A stretch of 7,456 bases of DNA from an uncultured Rhodospirillales bacterium. GTDB lineage: Bacteria > Pseudomonadota > Alphaproteobacteria > Acetobacterales > Acetobacteraceae. The DNA lies in NCBI GenBank assembly GCA_903932545.1, contig CAIZGT010000171.1:1-7456 (forward strand), read 5' to 3'. The notes below the pieces were generated by a model that had not been told where the DNA came from, made no database searches, and worked only from the letters and a program-made list of their open reading frames with translations. Below are positions 1-6,042 of this stretch, in pieces (position 1 is the first letter of the stretch; every line of letters starts with the position of its first letter). The translations under genes and the position numbers were made by a program.

Positions 1-614
1 ACGATGCCGCCGGAACACACTTTCATGCCGGTGGCGCGCACTTGGGCGATGGTGTCCTGCCGCTCCTGGAAGGTGCGCGAGGTGACGACGCGGGCGTAAT
101 CGGCCTCAGACGTGTCGAGGTTATGGTTGTAGTAATCAAGCCCGGCTTCTCGAAGTGCCACCGCCTGATGCGGTTGCAGCATGCCGAGCGTGGCGCAGGT
201 TTCAAGGCCCAGCGCCTTCACGCCGGCGATCATCTCGGCCAGTGCCGGCACATCGCGGTCTTTCAGATCACGCCATGCAGCGCCCATGCAGAAGCGGCCC
301 GCGCCCGCATCGCGCGCGGCGCGGGCGTTGGCGATGACGGTTTGTGCATCCAGCAACTTGGTGGCGGCAAGGCCGGTGTCGTGATGGGCGGATTGGCTGC
401 AATAGCCGCAATTCTCGGCACAGCCGCCGGTTTTGACCGAGAGGAGTTGTGAGAGTTGGATCTCGGTTGGGTCGAACCACATGCGATGGATTGTCGCGGC
501 CTGGAACAGCAATTCGGTGAAGGGCAGGTCGAACAGGCTCTCGATCTGCGACTGCGTCCAGTCGTGACGCGGTTGGCCGGAGAGAAGGTTCGGGGCAGGG
601 GCGATGTGGTTCAT
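1..614 (-). CDS. bioB: Biotin synthase BioB (3' end cut off by window edge)
   Basis: Radical SAM enzyme that inserts sulfur into dethiobiotin to make biotin, the last step of the pathway; cytosolic. About 204 codons are visible, against a usual 320-350. The radical SAM cluster motif CxxxCxxC is present at C65, C69 and C72 (GGCAENCGYCSQS). Cysteines C109 (RFCMGAAWR), C140 (ETCATLGML) and C200 (KVCSGG) match the E. coli [2Fe-2S] ligands C97, C128 and C188 at a constant offset of 12. The YNHNLDTS motif is at 162-169. The fourth cluster ligand (Arg260 in E. coli) lies beyond the window. The gene follows bioA on the same strand after about 70 bases and is probably cotranscribed with it. The start is uncertain: the ATG at 614 lacks a clear Shine-Dalgarno sequence, and an in-frame ATG six codons upstream (632) is also possible. 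Identity is essentially certain. Confidence 0.97.
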   Translation of the reverse strand, partial: MNHIAPAPNLLSGQPRHDWTQSQIESLFDLPFTELLFQAATIHRMWFDPTEIQLSQLLSVKTGGCAENCGYCSQSAHHDTGLAATKLLDAQTVIANARAARDAGAGRFCMGAAWRDLKDRDVPALAEMIAGVKALGLETCATLGMLQPHQAVALREAGLDYYNHNLDTSEADYARVVTSRTFQERQDTIAQVRATGMKVCSGGI

Positions 615-633
615 GGCAAATTCATATCGCATT

Positions 634-688
634 GTAGAGCGGGTGCAACCCGCCGGGGGCGGGCGGTGGCTGGTTGCACCCGCCCTAC
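634..688. repeat. Inverted repeat between bioA and bioB, overlapping the bioA stop
   Basis: The arms are GTAGAGCGGGTGCAACC (634-650) and GGTTGCACCCGCCCTAC (672-688). They are complementary at 16 of 17 positions around a 21-base GC-rich loop. The left arm can also fold alone: GCGGGT (639-644) pairs with ACCCGC (648-653) around GCA. The right arm contains the bioA TAG stop (685-687 on the minus strand). There is no T-run, so it is not a classic intrinsic terminator. It resembles REP-like intergenic palindromes and may stabilise, process or attenuate the bioA-bioB message. The structure is seen directly; the function is inferred. Confidence 0.75.
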
Positions 689-1947
689 GAGAGCGACGAG
701 ACTATCGCGGCGCATAAGCGGGCCAAGTCCGGCTCGGAGATGCTGTAAGCCGGCGTGAGATACACGATCCGGCCGAACGGGCGGATGAAGCAACCCGCCG
801 CATGGCAGGCGCTGGCCACGCGCTTGAGATCGATGGATTTGTCCACCTCGACCGCGCCGATGGCCCCGAGCACGCGGACATCGACCACGCCGGGGAGGCT
901 GCGGCAGGGGGCGAGGCCGATGGTAAGTTGAGCGGAAATGGCCGAGACGCGCGCCTGCCAGGTACCGTCCTCGAACAAATCCAGCGAGGCATTTGCTGCT
1001 GCACAGCCGAGCGGATTGGCCATATAGGTGGGGCCGTGCATCAAGGCTGCCATCGGGTCATCAGACCAGAACGCCGCGAACACGCGTGTGCTCGCCACGG
1101 CGCAGGATAGCGGCAACACGCCGCCGGTGAGGGCTTTTGAGAGGGTGACGATATCCGGCTCTACGCCCGCGCTCTGCATGGCGAACAAGGTGCCAGTGCG
1201 ACCGAAGCCGGTGAAGATTTCGTCGAATATCAGCAACATGCCATGCGCATCAGCAAGGCGGCGCAGGGTTCGCAATACGTCTGGATTGTGCATCAGCATG
1301 CCGCCAGCGCCTTGCACCAACGGCTCGACGATGATCGCTGCGATCTCGTGGGCGTATTCCGCGAGATAGGCAGCAAGTGCGACGGTGCTCGCAGCATCCA
1401 CCGGCAACCCCACCACATGCTGTGCGGCCATCACGTTGGCGAAGATGGTGTGCATGCCTTCTTCGGGGTCGCAAATGCTCATCGTGGCGAAGGTGTCGCC
1501 GTGGTAGCCGCCGAGGAAGGAGAGGAATTTGGTGCGGCCGGTTGCGCCCGAATTGCGCCAATACTGCACCGCCATCTTCATCGCGATCTCGACCGAGACC
1601 GAGCCGGATTCGGCGAAAAAGACGTGGTTCAGATCGCCGGGCAGCAGCTTGGCGAGACGTGCGGCGAGGCGATACGCCGGTTCATGCGCCAAACCGCCGA
1701 ACATGATATGTGGCATTTTCGCCAATTGGGCCGAGATTGCGGCCATGATGTGCGGGTGGTTGTAGCCATGCACCGCTGTCCACCACGAGCCGATGCCGTC
1801 GATGAGGATGCGACCATCGTTGAGGTGGATTTCCACGCCGTTGGTGCTGTCCACCGCCAAAGCGGGGGCGGCGGTTTTCATCTGGCAATAGGGACGCCAG
1901 ACATGCCCGACCCCATCGGTCAGCCATTCCGGGTTATTGGCTGGCAT
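685..1947 (-). CDS. bioA: Adenosylmethionine-8-amino-7-oxononanoate aminotransferase BioA
   Basis: PLP-dependent class III aminotransferase that converts 7-keto-8-aminopelargonate to 7,8-diaminopelargonate, with S-adenosylmethionine as amino donor in the characterised family. I choose the ATG at 1947 (420 aa). AAAGG (plus-strand 1957-1961) lies 9 bases upstream of it, whereas a TTG two codons earlier (1953) would be only 3 bases from that ribosome site. Numbered from the ATG, the protein shows WRPYCQM with Y20, SWWTAVHGYNHP near 54-65, GGYHGDT with Y148, the PLP aspartate D242 in IFDEIFTGFGRTG, the Schiff-base lysine K271 in TLSKALTGG, and R389 in CFIRPFG, matching E. coli R391. Length is normal. 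C21 replaces the threonine usual after the conserved tyrosine. It is the first gene of the minus-strand arm, upstream of bioB and divergent from bioF. Confidence 0.97.
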   Translation of the reverse strand: MPANNPEWLTDGVGHVWRPYCQMKTAAPALAVDSTNGVEIHLNDGRILIDGIGSWWTAVHGYNHPHIMAAISAQLAKMPHIMFGGLAHEPAYRLAARLAKLLPGDLNHVFFAESGSVSVEIAMKMAVQYWRNSGATGRTKFLSFLGGYHGDTFATMSICDPEEGMHTIFANVMAAQHVVGLPVDAASTVALAAYLAEYAHEIAAIIVEPLVQGAGGMLMHNPDVLRTLRRLADAHGMLLIFDEIFTGFGRTGTLFAMQSAGVEPDIVTLSKALTGGVLPLSCAVASTRVFAAFWSDDPMAALMHGPTYMANPLGCAAANASLDLFEDGTWQARVSAISAQLTIGLAPCRSLPGVVDVRVLGAIGAVEVDKSIDLKRVASACHAAGCFIRPFGRIVYLTPAYSISEPDLARLCAAIVSSLS

Positions 1948-1991
1948 GCTCAATTGCCTTTCTCATGCATCAGAGGCTCAGATAGGCCAGG
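1948..1991. promoter_or_regulatory. Divergent bioA/bioF intergenic region (44 bases)
   Basis: This gap separates the starts of bioA (minus) and bioF (plus), so promoters for both arms must lie here or extend into the opposite coding sequence. It contains an imperfect palindrome, CTCATGCATCAG (1962-1973), centred on ATGCAT and broken only at the third position of each arm. The bioA ribosome site is AAAGG (1957-1961, read on minus); bioF has only a weak GATAGG (1981-1986), 5 bases before its ATG. I see no convincing -35/-10 pair in either direction. There is no match to the BirA operator (TTGTAAACC with a spaced GGTTTACAA) or to the alphaproteobacterial BioR box (TTATCTATAA). The regulatory role is inferred from position. 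Confidence 0.5.
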
Positions 1992-3143
1992 ATGAACTCG
2001 CTCGCAAAATTCGCTGAAGGCAAGCTCGCCGAATTGGAGGCGAAGTCGCTGCGCCGGATTCTGGTGCCGGTGCAGCGCACTGTGCCGCCATTCATGCTCC
2101 GCAATGGGCGCGAGGTGATCAGCTTCTCGTGCAATGATTATCTCAACCTATCGCAACACCCGGCCACCAAGGCCGCAGCACAGGCGGCGATTGAGGCGCA
2201 TGGTGTGGGAGCCGCGGCGTCTCGGTTGGTGACGGGCGATCATCCGGTGTTGGGCGCGCTGGAGGCGAAGCTGGCGGCGTTGAAGGGGACGGAAGCGGCC
2301 TGCCTGTTCGGCTCCGGCTATTTGGCCAATTTGGCGATTATTCCGACGCTGGCGGGGCGGGGCGATCTGATTGTGATCGATGAATTGGCGCATGCTTGCT
2401 TGTTCGCTGGGTCGAAACTGTCGGATGCACGGGTGATGGTGTTTGCGCACAACGATGTGGCGGCGGCGTCTGCGCTGCTCGAACAGCATCGTGCGGGCGC
2501 GCGGCATGCGCTGCTGATCACGGACGGCGTGTTCTCGATGGATGGTGATCTGGCGCCAATTGGTGAGTTGTCTGATGTGTGTCGCCTGCATGATGCGTGG
2601 CTGATGACGGATGACGCGCATGGGGTGGGCGTGCTGGGTGAGGGGCGCGGGTCGGCAGCGTTGTTTCCGCAGGCGCGGATTGCGTTGCAGATGGGCACGC
2701 TGTCCAAGGCGATTGGCAGCTATGGCGGGTATGTCTGTGCGGAGGCTTCGGTGGTTGATCTGCTGAAAACCCGCGCGCGGCCGCTGATTTATTCCACCGC
2801 CCTTCCTCCTGCTTCGGCTGCTGCGGCGTTGGCGGCACTTGAGGTGATTGAGGAAGAGCCGGAATTGCGCAATCGGCCGGTGGCGCTCGCTCGCCGCTTC
2901 ACCGCAAGGCTTGGACTGCCGGAGGCGGTGAGCACGATCGTGCCGATCATTGTGGGCGAGGCTGATGCGGCTTTGGCCGCTTCACGCGGGTTGGAGGCGC
3001 AGGGCTTTTTGGTGATTGCCATTCGCCCGCCCACTGTGGCTGCCGGCACTGCGCGGTTGCGGATTGCGTTCTCAGCCGCGCACACCGAGGCGATGGTGGA
3101 TGGGTTGGCGGATGCGATCTCAGCCCTCGGCCTGCTCCGATGA
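1992..3143 (+). CDS. bioF: 8-amino-7-oxononanoate synthase BioF
   Basis: PLP-dependent alpha-oxoamine synthase that condenses L-alanine with pimeloyl-ACP (or pimeloyl-CoA), releasing CO2 and making 7-keto-8-aminopelargonate, the first step of biotin ring assembly. The protein is 383 aa, typical for the family. Motifs in order are FSCNDYLNLSQHP (45-57), GVGAAASRLVTGDHP (71-85), FGSGYLANL (106-114), H134 (ELAHAC, stacks on PLP), D207-D208 and H210 in TDDAHGVGVLG, and the Schiff-base lysine K239 in GTLSKAIGSYGGY. The last Arg-rich substrate segment reads AIRPPTVAAGTARLRIAFSA. The ATG at 1992 fits the family N-terminus. Its TGA stop overlaps the bioD ATG (ATGA, 3140-3143), which points to translational coupling. 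It diverges from bioA. Confidence 0.97.
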   Translation: MNSLAKFAEGKLAELEAKSLRRILVPVQRTVPPFMLRNGREVISFSCNDYLNLSQHPATKAAAQAAIEAHGVGAAASRLVTGDHPVLGALEAKLAALKGTEAACLFGSGYLANLAIIPTLAGRGDLIVIDELAHACLFAGSKLSDARVMVFAHNDVAAASALLEQHRAGARHALLITDGVFSMDGDLAPIGELSDVCRLHDAWLMTDDAHGVGVLGEGRGSAALFPQARIALQMGTLSKAIGSYGGYVCAEASVVDLLKTRARPLIYSTALPPASAAAALAALEVIEEEPELRNRPVALARRFTARLGLPEAVSTIVPIIVGEADAALAASRGLEAQGFLVIAIRPPTVAAGTARLRIAFSAAHTEAMVDGLADAISALGLLR

Positions 3144-3781
3144 GCGGGCTGGTGCTGCTCGGCATCGGCACTGATGTGGGCAAAACCTTCGTGGCCTATG
3201 CGCTGATAAGGGCGATGCGGGCGCGCGGTGAGACGGTGGATGCGTTCAAGCCGGTAATCTCGGGGCTGTCGGCTGAGACATGGCCGGAAAGTGATGCCGG
3301 GCGGTTGCTGGCAGCGCTGGGGTTGCCGGTGGATCAGGCGCAGCTTGATCGTATCGCGCCGTTCCAATTCCGCGCCCCGCTGTCGCCGCCGATGGCTGCT
3401 CGGTTGGAGGGGCGCGCGCTCGTGTTGGCGGAGATTGTGGCGACGTGTGAGGTGCGGCTGGCTGAGACGGATGGGTTGCTGCTGATCGAGACGGCAGGCG
3501 GGGTGATGTCGCCGATTGATGATGATCACACGATGCTTGATCTGGTGGCGGCGTTGGGCCAGCCGAGCCTGCTGGTGGCGGGCAGCTATCTGGGCGCGAT
3601 CAGCCATACACTGACGGCGTTGAAGGCGTTGGCCAGTGTCGGGCATGTGCCGCAGGCGATTGTGGTGAGTGAGAGCGCCGGTGAGAACCCGCCATTCGAG
3701 GAGACTTGCGCCGATATTGCGCGGTTGTCGGGAGTGCGTGTGATTAAGGCGGGGCGTGGGAATTGGGATGCGGCGCTGTAG
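3140..3781 (+). CDS. bioD: ATP-dependent dethiobiotin synthetase BioD
   Basis: Closes the ureido ring of biotin: 7,8-diaminopelargonate + CO2 + ATP gives dethiobiotin. The 213-aa length is normal for the P-loop family. Visible motifs are the Walker A loop GTDVGKT (10-16), AFKPVISG with the conserved substrate lysine K37, the APLSPPMAARLEG segment near residues 79-91, IETAGGVMSPID near 115-126 (the family's E(G/T)AGG loop), and VAGSYLGAISHT near 146-157. It starts inside the bioF stop (ATGA overlap) and has no strong ribosome site of its own, so it probably depends on coupling to bioF. The TAG stop is formed by the left arm of the palindrome at 3778-3810, shared with the convergent prpF-like gene. 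Confidence 0.96.
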   Translation: MSGLVLLGIGTDVGKTFVAYALIRAMRARGETVDAFKPVISGLSAETWPESDAGRLLAALGLPVDQAQLDRIAPFQFRAPLSPPMAARLEGRALVLAEIVATCEVRLAETDGLLLIETAGGVMSPIDDDHTMLDLVAALGQPSLLVAGSYLGAISHTLTALKALASVGHVPQAIVVSESAGENPPFEETCADIARLSGVRVIKAGRGNWDAAL

Positions 3782-3810
3782 CCCGTATTGCGAATGGCAA
3801 TGCGGGCTAC
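3778..3810. terminator. Palindrome shared by convergent bioD and prpF-like genes
   Basis: The left arm GTAGCCCGTATTGC (3778-3791) pairs with the right arm GCAATGCGGGCTAC (3797-3810) around a 5-base loop. All 14 positions pair if one G-U is allowed. The bioD stop (TAG, 3779-3781) and the prpF-like stop (TAG on minus, 3807-3809) occupy mirror positions in the two arms. With only 25 bases between the two stops, it is the only candidate for ending both transcripts. There is no T-run, so factor-independent termination is not assured. It could also be a REP-like element. Confidence 0.7.
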
Positions 3811-4946
3811 GGGACCCAGACGCGGCCCTCGAACAACCGCCTTGCTGTTCGATAAAACGAGCCTGAGAGCGCCGCCCATTCACCACCTGCCTGCACCACA
3901 TCCGCATCCACCGTCAGCACGCCCGACGGCATGCCGATGCGGATGGGGGCGTTGCTCTGCTGGGCGGGCAGCATTTCTGCCACCACCGAGCCTGCCATCC
4001 GTGCGGCGACGGCGGTGCACAGGGAGACGGTGAGCGGCAAGGCGCGGTGGAGCTGGCCGCTCGACATCACCCGCGCGGTGAGGTCGATATTGGTGGCTTG
4101 CACTGCCTCGCCGGTCAGGCTCGGGGCATCGCCCGCCGGGCTGATGAAGCCGATGAACGGCACTGAGGTGCTTTTGGCCGCTGCCGCGAGATCGGGCGCG
4201 ATGCCCATGCGCACCGAGGCGGCGAGGCGGATGGCGGAGAGATGGGCGAGCAGGGCCGGGTTGGCGTCGATCTCATCGGGCAATTCGCGCCCGCTCAACC
4301 CCAGATCGTGGGCGCGCACGAACACGGCCGCGTTGGCGGCGTCGATCATGGTGGCGTGGATCGGCGCGTAACCCTGCACTTCGAGCAGATCGCTCACCGC
4401 GCCGGTGGGCAGCAGCTTGCCGGTGGTGGCTCCGCCGGGATTGAGGAAATCGAGTTTGATCGCAGCACCCGTCCCGGCGACGCCCGGGATGGCAAGATCG
4501 CCATCGTATCGCGGCTTGCCATCTTGAAGCGGGAAGGTGGCGCGGATGATTTTGCCGGTGTTGGTGTTGTGGATGCGCACCACGGCCTGCACGCCCGAGG
4601 CTTGCACCAAGCCCTGATCGACCGCGAACGGCCCCACTGCTGAGCTCATATTGCCGCAATTGCTGCGGGTATCAACCCGGCGCTCGCGGATCAGCACTTG
4701 GCCGAAGGTGTAATCGATATCGGCATCCTCACGTGATGACGGCGCGATGACGCAGACTTTGGAGAGCGATGACACGCCGCCGCCCATGCCGTTTAACTGG
4801 CGGCCATAAGGGTCGGGTGTACCCATTGCGGCGGTGAAGATATCGTCCCACTGGGCCGGATCGCGTGGCAGATCGGCGGCGAGGAACATGATTGCCTTGC
4901 TGGTGCCGCCGCGCATGAACACGGCGGGAATGGCTTGCTCGGTCAT
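3807..4946 (-). CDS. PrpF-family isomerase (methylaconitate/oxalomesaconate type)
   Basis: Member of the PrpF family (PF04303), two-domain enzymes of the diaminopimelate-epimerase fold that isomerise double bonds in tricarboxylates. Examples are 2-methylaconitate cis-trans isomerase (PrpF) and 4-oxalomesaconate tautomerase (LigU/GalD). The protein is 379 aa. It starts IPAVFMRGGTSKA, then has NGMGGGVSSLSKV with K63 and RSNCGNMSSAVGPFAVD with C97, matching Shewanella PrpF K73 and C107 at a constant offset of 10. The C-terminal IRIGMPSGVLTVDADV segment is also family-like. The ATG at 4946 has AGGGAG (plus-strand 4956-4961) 9 bases upstream. No prpB, prpC, prpD, acnD or lig genes are nearby, so the substrate cannot be assigned from context. 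The family call is firm; the reaction is not. Confidence 0.88.
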   Translation of the reverse strand: MTEQAIPAVFMRGGTSKAIMFLAADLPRDPAQWDDIFTAAMGTPDPYGRQLNGMGGGVSSLSKVCVIAPSSREDADIDYTFGQVLIRERRVDTRSNCGNMSSAVGPFAVDQGLVQASGVQAVVRIHNTNTGKIIRATFPLQDGKPRYDGDLAIPGVAGTGAAIKLDFLNPGGATTGKLLPTGAVSDLLEVQGYAPIHATMIDAANAAVFVRAHDLGLSGRELPDEIDANPALLAHLSAIRLAASVRMGIAPDLAAAAKSTSVPFIGFISPAGDAPSLTGEAVQATNIDLTARVMSSGQLHRALPLTVSLCTAVAARMAGSVVAEMLPAQQSNAPIRIGMPSGVLTVDADVVQAGGEWAALSGSFYRTARRLFEGRVWVP

Positions 4947-4971
4947 TGCCGGTGTCTCCCTGTTGGGGGCG

Positions 4972-5000
4972 ATTATGCGCTGTGTTGAAGCCTGCGTGAA
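4972..5000 (-). promoter_or_regulatory. Candidate promoter for the prpF-like gene
   Basis: Read on the minus strand, TTCACG (-35, plus-strand 4995-5000) and CATAAT (-10, plus-strand 4972-4977) are separated by exactly 17 bases. The predicted start is about 20 bases before the ATG at 4946. The -10 matches the sigma70 consensus at 5 of 6 positions and the -35 at about 4 of 6. The site lies in the 91-base gap between the divergent prpF-like and glycosyltransferase genes. No equally good promoter was seen for the glycosyltransferase. Confidence 0.4.
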
Positions 5001-5037
5001 ATGCGTTTAGCCACGCTGCACGGCCAGGAGCATCCGC

Positions 5038-5994
5038 GTGAAGATTTCGGTTATCGGCAAAACCAGAGCTGTTACGCACTGGCTGGAAGACTGCGTGGCG
5101 GGGCTGATTGATGCGGGGCATCAGGTGCAGGTGCTGTCGTCGCGCGATCCTCGTTTGAGCCCGAGTATCGATCGGCTGCTGTTATCATCGGCTTTGGGTG
5201 CGCCGAGGGCGGCGTGGATTGCGCGCGCGGTGCAACGGTTTCAGCCGGATTTGATTTTGGCGATGGCGGGGTATGACTTCTCGCCCGAAATCCTGCAACG
5301 CCTGCACGCGCTGCCGGGCCGTGCGCCGCTGGTTGCGTGGATTGGCGATGCGTTTGCCGATAATGCGCGGCAGATGGCGCAATATTTTGATCATGTGTTT
5401 TATATCGACAGCCAATTCGTGGCCGCGCATCAGGCGCTTGGCCTGACCCCGCCTTGCTCATATTTGCCGCATGCTGCGAATTTGCGATTGGGCGCGCCGG
5501 ATAACACGCCGCGCGCCGCTCGACTGGTGTTCGTCGGCAACCCAACCCCGCAACGTGAGGCGCTGCTGGGGGCGTTGCGCGTGCCGGTGGAATTGGTCGG
5601 GCCGGGGTGGAAGCCGTTCCGTGCGGTTGATCATGTGCTGGTGCAGCGCCGAATCGGCATCGACGAACTGGCGCAGGCCTATCGCAGCCATGTCGGCGTG
5701 CTGAACATTCGCCATGAGCGCAACGTGTCGGCAGGGCTGAACCAGCGCAGTTTTGATCCGTATCTGCTGGCAACCCCGGTGGTGAGCGATGCGCAGCCTG
5801 ATTTGGTGGCATGTTTTGCGGAGGGGGCGGAAGTGCTGGTCTATCGCAGTGCGGATGAACTTGACGATATCGCGGCGCGATTGGCGCGCGAGCCGGAGAT
5901 GGCCCAGCGAATTGGCGAAGCCGGTCGGGCGCGGGTGTTGGCCGAGCACGGGTATCGCCACCGGATTGCGCAGATTGCGGCCGCGGTATTGTAG
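5038..5994 (+). CDS. CgeB-like glycosyltransferase (GT-B fold, family 1-like)
   Basis: Predicted cytosolic glycosyltransferase of 318 aa, small for a GT-B enzyme but usual for CgeB-type proteins. The N-terminal Rossmann-like half begins MKISVIGKTR and includes PDLILAMAGYDFSPEIL (70-86) and LVAWIGDAF (98-106). The C-terminal half begins at LVFVGNPTPQRE (163-174) and carries the family signature GLNQRSFDPYLLATPVVSD (233-251), then FAEGAEVLVYRSADEL, which resembles the nucleotide-sugar-binding region of PF13524-type domains. No signal peptide or membrane segment is seen. The start is GTG at 5038, with AGGAG (5026-5030) 7 bases upstream. Donor and acceptor are unknown, and no other envelope-polysaccharide gene lies in the window. 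Its TAG stop sits in a hairpin (5992-6012). Confidence 0.75.
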   Translation: MKISVIGKTRAVTHWLEDCVAGLIDAGHQVQVLSSRDPRLSPSIDRLLLSSALGAPRAAWIARAVQRFQPDLILAMAGYDFSPEILQRLHALPGRAPLVAWIGDAFADNARQMAQYFDHVFYIDSQFVAAHQALGLTPPCSYLPHAANLRLGAPDNTPRAARLVFVGNPTPQREALLGALRVPVELVGPGWKPFRAVDHVLVQRRIGIDELAQAYRSHVGVLNIRHERNVSAGLNQRSFDPYLLATPVVSDAQPDLVACFAEGAEVLVYRSADELDDIAARLAREPEMAQRIGEAGRARVLAEHGYRHRIAQIAAAVL

Positions 5995-6012
5995 GGCGGC
6001 GCGTCCGCTCTA
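5992..6012 (+). terminator. Hairpin at the glycosyltransferase stop codon
   Basis: TAGGGCGG (5992-5999) pairs with CCGCTCTA (6005-6012) around a 5-base loop; one of the 8 pairs is G-U. The first three bases are the stop codon. The TAGGGCGG/TAGAGCGG arm pair also appears at the outer ends of the bioA-bioB palindrome (634-688), including the same A/G difference. There is no T-run, so it may be a weak terminator or a repeat remnant. Confidence 0.5.
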
Positions 6013-6029
6013 AACTCCCCTCAAAGACC

Positions 6030-6035
6030 GGGGAG
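6030..6035 (+). promoter_or_regulatory. Ribosome binding site of the hydroxy-acid dehydrogenase gene
   Basis: GGGGAG lies 7 bases before the ATG at 6043 and fixes that start. It can pair with CTCCCC (6015-6020) across a 9-base loop, so the site may be partly masked in the mRNA. Confidence 0.6.
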
Positions 6036-6042
6036 ATATCCA

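Noticed and set aside
42..452. 136-codon plus-strand open frame at the left edge
   Set aside because: It is antisense to the bioB reading frame, which carries all the expected cysteine motifs.
1948..1991. BirA or BioR operator between bioA and bioF
   Set aside because: No TTGTAAACC/GGTTTACAA pair and no TTATCTATAA-like box; only a short imperfect palindrome around ATGCAT, too weak to name.
1243..1995. 250-codon plus-strand open frame opposite bioA
   Set aside because: It is antisense to bioA, whose catalytic residues are all in place. Its His/Gly/Asp-rich product matches nothing recognised.
2789..3907. 372-codon minus-strand open frame opposite bioF/bioD
   Set aside because: It lies antisense to two certain genes, crosses their junction and the shared palindrome, is rich in Arg/His/Gln and shows no recognisable domain. 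It is an artefact of GC-rich coding sequence.
4947..5037. Forward promoter for the glycosyltransferase (TTGAAG at 4985 with TTTAGC near 5006)
   Set aside because: The spacing is only 15-16 bases and the -10 is a poor match, so it is not listed.
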